Shown here piece after piece: positions 28,612-35,326 of a stretch of 38,561 nucleotides of DNA. The DNA lies in NCBI GenBank assembly GCA_027486835.1, contig JAIXOJ010000183.1:1-38561 (forward strand), written 5' to 3'. Position numbers and translations under genes: made by a program. Every line of letters starts with the position of its first letter. The stretch's first letter is position 1. The notes under the pieces were generated by a model that was given only the letters and a program-made list of their open reading frames with translations, was not told the origin of the DNA and searched no databases. The DNA is from Chitinophagaceae bacterium (lineage in GTDB: Bacteria > Bacteroidota > Bacteroidia > Chitinophagales > Chitinophagaceae).

Positions 28612-29284
28612 CGTAGAATGGCATCTGTAAAACTGCAAATGCCCATCCTGAGACGTAGAACCGCACCTGCAAAACTGCAGAAGCCATTCTACGTACGTAG
28701 AACCCTATCTGCAAAACTGCTGATGCCATTCTACGTGCGTAGAATCACCACTTGCAAAACTGCGGAAGCGATTCTACGTGCGTAGAACCATACTTGCAAA
28801 ACTGCGGAAGCCATTCTACGCACGTAGAACCACACTTGCAAAACTGCGGAAGCCATTCTACGCACGTAGAACCGCATCTGCAAAACTGCGGAAGCCATTC
28901 TACGTGCGTAGAATCATACCTGCAAAACTGCAGATGCTATTCTACGTGCGTAGAACCACACTTGCAAAACTGCGGAAGCCATTCTACGTGCGTAGAACCA
29001 TAGTTGCAAAACTGCGGAAGCTATTCTACGTGCGTAGAACCGCATCTGCAAAACTGCGGAAGCGATTCTACGTGCGTAGAATCATACCTGCAAAACTGCA
29101 GATGCCATTCTACGTGCGTAGAACCACACTTGCAAAACTGCGGATGCCATTTTACGTGCGTAGAACCACACTTGCAAAACTGCAGATGCCATTCTACGTG
29201 CGTAGAACCGCACTTGCAAAACTGCGGAAGCGATTCTACGTGCGTAGAATCATACCTGCAAAACTGCGGAAGCGATTCTACGTA
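28612..29284. repeat. Minisatellite with a 42 bp palindrome-containing unit, 16 copies
   Basis: Units start with CGTAGAA at 28612, 28654, 28696, 28738, 28781, 28823 and then every 42 bp to 29243; only the fourth unit is 43 bp. Each carries TTGCAAAACTGCGGAAG or a close variant and ends TTCTACGTG. Neighbouring units therefore meet in TTCTACGTGCGTAGAA, a palindrome with 7 bp arms. Some units also contain CTGCAAAACTGCAG, a second inverted repeat, and others pair CCGCA with TGCGG. Variation is both silent and non-silent in every frame, and the 43 bp unit shifts the frame, so the long open frames here are not genes. The first and last units are decayed. Confidence 0.97.
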
Positions 29285-29387
29285 TTTATAGCCATTATTC
29301 AATGCTTATCACAAGGCATTTGCGTAGAAATCTTCGTTAGCAATTGGGGGTTTCTTTGGTTTGCTGCACGCTTTATCAACAAAAAAT

Positions 29388-29427
29388 CCCATTGCCACTA
29401 AGTAGCATAATGCTTAGTGGCAATGGG
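29388..29427 (-). terminator. Intrinsic terminator after the polysaccharide deacetylase
   Basis: CCCATTGCCACTAAG (29388-29402) and its exact complement (29413-29427) form a 15 bp stem with a 10 nt loop. On the minus strand it runs into T6. It lies 45 nt past the gene's stop and insulates the array from that transcript. Confidence 0.9.
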
Positions 29428-29471
29428 AATTACGATATTATTTCAATCAATCTTTAGATAAGAAGAAACAC

Positions 29472-30329
29472 CTACTTCGCTTTTTTAGTTGCAGTTGTAT
29501 CCTTGTCTTTTGGGTAATTGATCAGTGGATAGTGATCTATAGTTTCAAAAACATTTTTGGGGTCAGCCTTTAATAAGGTAATAAAACGAGTTAAAGAATC
29601 CTGATACTGAGGCTTTGCAAACATTCGGTCATGCGCCAAGATTACTATTGCATTCGGGGCAACCGTAAGGGCATCTTCAAATTTTTCGTTGACAATTTTT
29701 ACCATTTCTTGTGCACCTTGGATAGGCGTATTACCACCCTTAAAGCCCCATTCTACGTCCCAGCCAATAACGTTATACCCCAATTCGCCCAATTTCTTAT
29801 ACACACCCTCGGTAGATTTAGGCCCCTTCATTTCTCCATCTAACACCCAAGAATTATTCCCTGGTAGGCGGATAATTTTTACGGGTATTTTCAATTCCGC
29901 CTCAGCCCGTTGAAAATCCTTCACAGCGCTATCTGGTTGGGTATAAAATTTCTTGTACTGGTTGTTAAATCCGTGAGAATAACTGTGGTTGGCCAATAAA
30001 AATTCGGGGTAACTCTCCCTAATTTCTTCTGCAAGTTTGCGCCTACGCATATCAAATGCATGCATTCCCACAGCAAAAAAAGTAGCTTTTACACCCTCTT
30101 TTCTAAAAATATCTCTGCAAACAACTGTTCCAGGAGGCTGGGGCGAATCGTCCCATGTAAGGTAGATGTAGCGTTTGCTACTATCAAATTTAATAGGAGT
30201 CCCAGGTTTTGGCTTTGGCGGTGCTTCCACTGCTTTTTCTTCTTTTTCTTTATTGGTTTCGTTGTTATTGCCACAGCTTAGCATGGCCAACAATACCATT
30301 AGCAAAGAAGCAACTTTCATCATTTTCAT
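29472..30329 (-). CDS. Polysaccharide deacetylase (NodB-type) lipoprotein
   Basis: The ATG at 30329 gives MKMMKVASLL and a lipoprotein signal ending MLSC (Cys19). A Lys/Glu/Pro linker follows, then the NodB fold (about 52-280). Catalytic motifs are TWDDSP with Asp60/Asp61 and the metal-binding NHSYSH (His115, His119). RLPGNNSW and the IGWDVEWGF segment match the later family motifs, and ILAHDRMF resembles the final His motif. It probably removes acetyl groups from a cell-wall or envelope polysaccharide from its lipid anchor. The frame opens three codons earlier at a TTG. It is monocistronic, with its own terminator. Confidence 0.93.
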   Translation of the reverse strand: MKMMKVASLLMVLLAMLSCGNNNETNKEKEEKAVEAPPKPKPGTPIKFDSSKRYIYLTWDDSPQPPGTVVCRDIFRKEGVKATFFAVGMHAFDMRRRKLAEEIRESYPEFLLANHSYSHGFNNQYKKFYTQPDSAVKDFQRAEAELKIPVKIIRLPGNNSWVLDGEMKGPKSTEGVYKKLGELGYNVIGWDVEWGFKGGNTPIQGAQEMVKIVNEKFEDALTVAPNAIVILAHDRMFAKPQYQDSLTRFITLLKADPKNVFETIDHYPLINYPKDKDTTATKKAK

Positions 30330-30800
30330 ACAATTCAAATTTTTATTACTATTTCAAATATATGCCCAATAAAAAATGGGGTTTGTATATCATACCAATA
30401 GTTGATAATTATTGGCTATCGCAAATACATCCAATACTTATGCACATACTACACACTTAATAGCTTTCATGATGTATGAAAATGCATTGCCAGCACCATT
30501 TTGAAAGAGTCCAGAGTAAGCTGTTTTTTTCGTTATCACTAATGCCGAACCATTGAAACACGCCCTTTTTGTGTTAATGGATTAATAATGTTAGTACTCA
30601 TTCAGGCAACGTAAAAGGCAATAACGAGTTCTAATAATTAATTTTCGTATAGTTGCCCATCTCCATAGATAAAATATTGTTGATTAACACCCGTTTAATG
30701 AAATAATTCTACACTTAGCACAAGTTTAATGATGAATCCTTATTTTTTTACTTGTTGTTTTCTTTCCTTTATTTGCTAAATTAAAAATTGATTATTTCAG
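30330..30800. other. Divergent spacer between the deacetylase and porV
   Basis: This 471 nt AT-rich stretch must hold the promoters of both flanking genes. CTTTATTTGC ending about 25 nt before porV is close to a Bacteroidota -7 box. No gene, long repeat or RNA structure was recognised; short open frames lack any feature of a gene. Confidence 0.5.
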
Positions 30801-32024
30801 ATGAGACATTCGTCAATTGCACGTTCATTATTCGGGTTATTAACAATCCTCGGTGTTTTTACAAACGCCAAAGCTCAAGACGCAACCCCCTCTTTAAACA
30901 TCGTTACCACAGCCGTTCCTTTTTTAAGAATTTCACCCGACGCTAGGGCAGGAGGTATGGGCGAAGTGGGTATTGCCACAGTTCCTGATGCTGGTTCTAG
31001 TTTCTGGAATCTAGCCAAAACCCCATTTGCCAAAACAAGATCTGCGCTAGGGTTTACCTATACCCCTTGGTTAAAAGATTTAGGGTTAAACGATGTGTAC
31101 TTGCTTTGTGCTTCTGGATACCATCAAGTAGATGAACTAAATTCCCTTTCCATGTCTATAAGATATTTTAGTTTGGGTAGTATTCAATTTACAGATTATA
31201 GTGGCAATGAATTGCAAAAATCTAACCCAAGGGAATACGGAATTGACTTGGGCTATTCCCGTAAACTGGGGGATAAAATTGGCCTAGGTGTAGCATTAAG
31301 ATATATCAATAGTAGTTTGGCAAATGGTGAAATAGGTGGTAACGTATATAAAGCGGGTACTTCAGTTGCTGGCGACATCTCTTTTTACAAACATGCCCCT
31401 CGGGAATCAGGCGAAGGTGTAAGTTGGGGTATCACCCTTTCAAATCTAGGTGCAAAAATTGGCTATACTAATGATGCTTTGAATAAAGATTATATCCCCG
31501 CCAATCTTGGTTTAGGAATCGCTTACACAGCGGTGCCAGATGAAAGTAACCGCATTACGTTTGCTATGGACATCAATAGACTATTAGTACCGACTCCCCC
31601 TTTAGCAGTAGATGCAAGCACCAATCCTAATACTAATGTAGATTCCATCAATTCAGTCAATTTAACTGCCTACAGAAGCAAAAGTGTTGTAAATAGTTTG
31701 TTCAGTTCTTTCGGCGATGCAGGCGGCATGGGCAATGAGTTTAAGAAACTCCAGTTTTCTATTGGTGCCGAATATTTATACAATGAACAATTTGCTTTAA
31801 GGGCGGGCTATTTCTATGAGGATGTTACGCAAGGAAATCGTAAGTATTTCACTCTAGGCGCAGGACTTAAGTATAACGTAATAGGAATCAATATTTCCTA
31901 CTTAGTTCCATCGGGTGCTGGGGTTACTAGAAACCCTTTGTCTAACACGCTTCGTTTCGGGTTAACATTCGATTTAGATGGTGGGGCAAGTTCCACAGCT
32001 TCAAGTAGTGGTTTAGGCAACTAG
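30801..32024 (+). CDS. porV: T9SS outer-membrane protein PorV (LptO)
   Basis: PorV is the FadL-type barrel that takes folded T9SS cargo from the translocon and hands it to the PorU attachment complex. The 407-residue protein has a signal peptide (1-25, ending AKAQ), then the PorV N-terminal block VPFLRISPDARAGGMGEVGIAT. Further conserved parts are GFTYTPWLKDLGLNDVYL, the REYGIDLGYSRKL strand and the C-terminal LGAGLKYNVIGINISYLVP. In many relatives porU precedes porV; here porU is absent and the upstream spacer is non-coding. A long hairpin (32116-32158) closes the unit. Confidence 0.95.
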   Translation: MRHSSIARSLFGLLTILGVFTNAKAQDATPSLNIVTTAVPFLRISPDARAGGMGEVGIATVPDAGSSFWNLAKTPFAKTRSALGFTYTPWLKDLGLNDVYLLCASGYHQVDELNSLSMSIRYFSLGSIQFTDYSGNELQKSNPREYGIDLGYSRKLGDKIGLGVALRYINSSLANGEIGGNVYKAGTSVAGDISFYKHAPRESGEGVSWGITLSNLGAKIGYTNDALNKDYIPANLGLGIAYTAVPDESNRITFAMDINRLLVPTPPLAVDASTNPNTNVDSINSVNLTAYRSKSVVNSLFSSFGDAGGMGNEFKKLQFSIGAEYLYNEQFALRAGYFYEDVTQGNRKYFTLGAGLKYNVIGINISYLVPSGAGVTRNPLSNTLRFGLTFDLDGGASSTASSSGLGN

Positions 32025-32115
32025 CCGCATAATTCTTATGTCGAAATGGGAGTGAATAGCTGCTGATAAATGTCTTGTCAATTGTTTTTTAAAATTTCTA
32101 ACAAGTGATGATGAG

Positions 32116-32158
32116 CCAAAAAGGGATATTGCGATTCTATAGCAATATCCCTTTTTGG
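32116..32158. terminator. Intrinsic terminator after porV
   Basis: CCAAAAAGGGATATTGC (32116-32132) is the perfect complement of 32142-32158 around a 9 nt loop, with A5 and T5 tracts in the arms. Confidence 0.9.
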
Positions 32159-32215
32159 TCTTTAGTAACTAGAAACTTTACTGTGAAATAAATTAAAGCG
32201 TATCAAACTTTTTAT

Positions 32216-32698
32216 ATGATAAGAATAGGTTCAGGCGTTGATTTCCACCAATTGGTAGAAGGCCGCGATTTATGGATTGGCGGAGTTTTAGTTCCGCATA
32301 CTAAAGGTGCTTTAGGCCATAGCGATGCTGATGTGTTGCTACATGCCATTTGCGATGCACTGCTAGGGGCGCTTTGTTTGGGTGATATAGGGGTTCATTT
32401 TCCCGATACCTCTAATGAATTTAAGGGGATTGACAGTAAAATTTTATTACAGCGCACCTTCCAGTTAATATTGGCGGAGGGCTATGGTGTTGTAAATATT
32501 GACAGCACTTTATGCCTGCAAGCCCCCAAAATCAAACCTTATGTTCCAGAAATGCAAAAAGCAATTGCTGCAATTCTTAACCTTGGTGTAAAAGATGTTT
32601 CCATAAAAGCAACAACCACAGAGCAGATGGGCTTTGTTGGTAGGGAAGAAGGATTGGTAGCTTATGCCACTGTTTTGCTACAAAAACTACCGCAGTAG
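32216..32698 (+). CDS. ispF: 2-C-methyl-D-erythritol 2,4-cyclodiphosphate synthase
   Basis: IspF closes the cyclic diphosphate ring in the MEP route to isoprenoids. The metal-binding residues are Asp9 and His11 (GSGVDFHQL) and His43 (SDADVLLHAICDALLGA). The conserved DIGVHFPDT, the SIKATTTEQMGFVGREEG segment and the 160-residue length are typical. It should form a homotrimer. It lies 58 nt after the porV terminator, as a separate unit. Confidence 0.97.
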   Translation: MIRIGSGVDFHQLVEGRDLWIGGVLVPHTKGALGHSDADVLLHAICDALLGALCLGDIGVHFPDTSNEFKGIDSKILLQRTFQLILAEGYGVVNIDSTLCLQAPKIKPYVPEMQKAIAAILNLGVKDVSIKATTTEQMGFVGREEGLVAYATVLLQKLPQ

Positions 32699-32769
32699 TT
32701 GCAAATGCAATCCTGGCAGCACGCAATTTATTTGCTCATCAGGGTACATTCAATTGTATCTGCATTTAT

Positions 32770-32790
32770 CCCTACACCCTTATCCCTATT
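32770..32790 (+). repeat. Three C-rich heptads in the DHS-like leader
   Basis: CCCTACA, CCCTTAT and CCCTATT lie in 7 nt phase, ending 30 nt before the start codon. They resemble the argH version. With three copies this is a weaker signal than the runs before murF, leuD and the PorE-like gene. Confidence 0.45.
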
Positions 32791-32820
32791 TTCGCCACCA
32801 CAAAAAATTATTGATTAAGT

Positions 32821-33795
32821 ATGAATAAAGGACCTGTTTCACAATTTATTGAGCATCATTACCGCCATTTTAATGCGGCGGCTTTAGTAGATGCGGCAAA
32901 AGGCTACGAACTTCATCTGACAGAAGGGGGTAAAATGATGGTTACGCTTGCCGGTGCCATGAGTACCGCAGAGTTAGGTATTTCTTTTGCCGAAATGATT
33001 CGTTCAGGGAAAGTGGATATAATTAGTTGTACAGGTGCTAATTTGGAAGAAGATGTAATGAACCTTGTGGCCCATAGCCACTACAAACGAGTACCTAATT
33101 ATCGCGATTTAACCCCACAGGACGAATGGGACTTGCTAGAAAACCATTACAACCGCGTTACTGATACCTGCATTCCTGAAGAGGAGGCTTTTAGGCGTTT
33201 GCAAAAACACTTGGTAAAACAATGGAAAGATGCAGAGGCAAGCGGAGAACGATTTTTTCCACATGAGTTTTTGTATAAAACGGTATTGAGTGGCGAATTA
33301 GAGCAGTACTATGAAATTGACCCAAAAAACAGTTGGATTTTAGCTGCCGCTGAAAAGAATATTCCCATCATAGTACCAGGCTGGGAGGACAGCACCACTG
33401 GAAACATTTTTGCGAGCTACGTAATTAAAGGAGAGCTTAAAGCAAGTACGGTAAAGAATGGTATTGAGTACATGGTGTTTTTAACCGAGTGGTATCGCGC
33501 AAATAGTGGCGGAAAGGGCGTTGGTTTTTTCCAAATTGGTGGCGGTATTGCGGGTGATTTTCCAATTTGCGTTGTACCCATGATGTATCAAGACTTGGAA
33601 TGGCATGATGTTCCTTTCTGGTCTTATTTCTGTCAAATTAGTGATAGTACTACCTCTTATGGTTCTTATAGTGGGGCAGTACCCAACGAAAAAATCACTT
33701 GGGGTAAGCTAGATATTCACACCCCGAAATTTATAGTTGAAAGCGATGCAACAATAGTTGCTCCATTAATCTTTGCTTGGATTTTAGGTTGGTAG
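32821..33795 (+). CDS. Deoxyhypusine-synthase-like protein
   Basis: The 324-residue protein has the DHS fold with the NAD-binding pattern. LTLAGAMSTA-like text appears as MVTLAGAMSTAELG, followed by DIISCTGANLEEDV. The C-terminal active-site block is SGAVPNEKITWGKLD, with Glu290, Trp294 and catalytic Lys296 as in eukaryotic DHS, and near the end SDATIVAPLIFAW. Bacteria lack eIF5A, so deoxyhypusine is not the expected product. Bacterial relatives are thought to act on polyamines, for example forming homospermidine or aminoalkyl guanidines. Compared with human DHS as I recall it, the polyamine-binding His288 and Asp316 are not conserved. The orphan ABC ATPase follows 317 nt later. Confidence 0.9.
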   Translation: MNKGPVSQFIEHHYRHFNAAALVDAAKGYELHLTEGGKMMVTLAGAMSTAELGISFAEMIRSGKVDIISCTGANLEEDVMNLVAHSHYKRVPNYRDLTPQDEWDLLENHYNRVTDTCIPEEEAFRRLQKHLVKQWKDAEASGERFFPHEFLYKTVLSGELEQYYEIDPKNSWILAAAEKNIPIIVPGWEDSTTGNIFASYVIKGELKASTVKNGIEYMVFLTEWYRANSGGKGVGFFQIGGGIAGDFPICVVPMMYQDLEWHDVPFWSYFCQISDSTTSYGSYSGAVPNEKITWGKLDIHTPKFIVESDATIVAPLIFAWILGW

Positions 33796-33861
33796 GATTA
33801 CAATAAAACATTTGGTTTCTCTTGCAATTTCTAGCAATTGCTGGGAATGATTAAAATATAT

Positions 33862-33913
33862 GGTTGATTGGTTTTGAACGAATGCTTGTTCCTGACCAAT
33901 CAACCTTTTTTTT
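33862..33913 (+). terminator. Intrinsic terminator after the DHS-like gene
   Basis: GGTTGATTGGT (33862-33872) pairs with ACCAATCAACC (33895-33905) over a 22 nt loop and leads into T8. Confidence 0.88.
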
Positions 33914-34112
33914 GGCAGAACAGTAATGGTTCAACCATTATTTCCAATTAAAGCAAAGTTTTTATTGGTTATAGACTGTGATGACTACTCAATCAATGGG
34001 AGAAATAATTACCCATTTTGCTCTACCCCACACCGCTTAATATCCGACCAATATACTTGCCATTTGCCCTGCCGTTGATAAGCTTGTAGTAGCAAAGGCT
34101 ATATTCGCCCCT
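33914..34112. other. Spacer before the ABC ATPase
   Basis: With the terminator, the whole spacer from 33796 is 317 nt. The rest shows no gene or repeat. A weak promoter-like TTGCC and ATTTGCCC occur near 34057-34070, too poor to call. Confidence 0.4.
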
Positions 34113-35135
34113 ATGGTTATAGACGAAAAATGGCTGTTGCAAGTGCAAAATATTTCTCAGAGAGATGCACGGGGGGTAGTGGTTTCAGGCATTAGCTTCA
34201 ATCAGAAACCATTGCAGAAAATAGCCATTGCTGGTGAAACGGGTTCTGGCAAAAGCAGTTTACTTAAAATTATTGCTGGGTTGTCGCAGGCAGACGAAGG
34301 TTCTGTTTGGCTATCTGGCAATCGAGTAAAGGGGCCTAACGAACAGTTGATTCCTGGCCACAAAGGCATCGCCTATTTGTCGCAACATTTCGAGTTACCG
34401 CATTTTTTAACCGTAGAACAAGTACTCATTTATGCCAACCCCCTACCCGATAATTTGGCACAAAAAGATGAGAAAGCATTTGCGCTCTACAAAACCTGTC
34501 AAATAACCCATTTGCTCCAGCGAAAGACCGATCAACTTTCCGGAGGGGAAAAACAGCGCGTTGCCCTAACCCGTTTGTTATTAACCGCACCTAACTTATT
34601 GTTACTTGACGAACCCTTTTCTAATTTGGACATGGGCCACAAGCTGATTTTAAAAAATGTAATCCACCAGCTCACGGTTAGTATGGGGCTTTCTTGTATC
34701 ATGGTTTCGCACGATCCTTCCGATACGCTTTCTTGGGCCGACCATATTTTGGTAATGCGGCAAGGCAGTATCATACAACAAGGAACTCCCGAAACAATAT
34801 ATCTACACCCCAGCGATGCCTACACCGCAGGACTATTTGGTAAGTACAACGCCATAGATGCAGGCATCGCTCAGTCTATTTTTGCCTTACCCGCATTAGA
34901 AAAGAAAATCGGCACCCTCTTTTTGCGCCCCGAACATTTTTCTATAGCCACCTCAAAACTGCCTTATTCTACACCCGCCACTGTAGCTCAAATCTTATAC
35001 TATGGCGGATATTATGAAGTAGAACTAGCAATGGGTAGCTTTAATATTACTTTACGCACCATCGATATTGCCCGTTTAGAAAAAGGAAGGCAAGTGTTTC
35101 TGCAATTAAGTGATGCATTTGTTAAACGGCAATAA
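34113..35135 (+). CDS. Orphan ABC transporter ATP-binding protein (FbpC/PotA type)
   Basis: The 340-residue protein has a full ABC ATPase domain: Walker A GETGSGKSS (about 41-49), Q-loop YLSQHFELP, signature LSGGEKQRVALTRLLL, Walker B LLLLDEPFSNLD and H-loop MVSHDPSD. A C-terminal region of about 100 residues carries LRPEHFSIA, as in TOBE-type regulatory domains of iron, polyamine or sulfate importers (FbpC, PotA, CysA). No permease or binding protein lies nearby, so the substrate cannot be set. The DHS-like gene upstream makes a polyamine link tempting, but a terminator separates the two. It could also work with a permease encoded elsewhere. Confidence 0.88.
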   Translation: MVIDEKWLLQVQNISQRDARGVVVSGISFNQKPLQKIAIAGETGSGKSSLLKIIAGLSQADEGSVWLSGNRVKGPNEQLIPGHKGIAYLSQHFELPHFLTVEQVLIYANPLPDNLAQKDEKAFALYKTCQITHLLQRKTDQLSGGEKQRVALTRLLLTAPNLLLLDEPFSNLDMGHKLILKNVIHQLTVSMGLSCIMVSHDPSDTLSWADHILVMRQGSIIQQGTPETIYLHPSDAYTAGLFGKYNAIDAGIAQSIFALPALEKKIGTLFLRPEHFSIATSKLPYSTPATVAQILYYGGYYEVELAMGSFNITLRTIDIARLEKGRQVFLQLSDAFVKRQ

Positions 35136-35269
35136 AGATTATTTTACACCCCGTGATAAAAAATATCTAGAAGCTTGGTTAAATTACTTTTTGGCAGTTG
35201 GTGTGCTGATGGTTTATTTTGTTTCCCTTAGTTGCTGCTTACCTGCTTTCACTTACAACCCCATTCATT

Positions 35270-35325
35270 ACTTAATACCTACCACCTAATACCTATTACT
35301 TTATACCTACGACCTATTACTTACT
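35270..35325 (+). repeat. Eight heptads abutting the PorE-like start codon
   Basis: ACTTAAT, ACCTACC, ACCTAAT, ACCTATT, ACTTTAT, ACCTACG, ACCTATT and ACTTACT follow in exact 7 nt phase, and one base later comes the ATG. All but one fit ACYTANN (ACTTTAT has an extra T for A). This is the longest run of the type in the window. Confidence 0.9.
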
Positions 35326-35326
35326 T

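Larger units (their letters stand above)
28413..29471. other. Spacer holding the 16-copy array and a terminator
   Basis: Apart from the array (28612-29284) and the deacetylase terminator (29388-29427) nothing is seen. The 200 nt next to leuC are AT-rich and unique, and include an ATATTTGG-like box on the minus strand about 40-50 nt before its start, a possible promoter. Confidence 0.6.

Noticed and set aside
28612-29284. CRISPR array
   Set aside because: The whole 42 bp unit repeats; there are no unique spacers and no cas genes. Unit junctions are palindromic and variants are shared between units.
28603-29401. Repeat protein with 14-residue units (RRTTLAKLRKPFYV-like)
   Set aside because: Open frames exist on both strands and in more than one frame because 42 is a multiple of three. 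A 43 bp unit shifts the frame, variation is not biased to silent sites, and there is no start context.
30060-30281. Frames antisense to the deacetylase gene
   Set aside because: They are shadows of a well-supported NodB-type gene on the opposite strand, with no motifs of their own.
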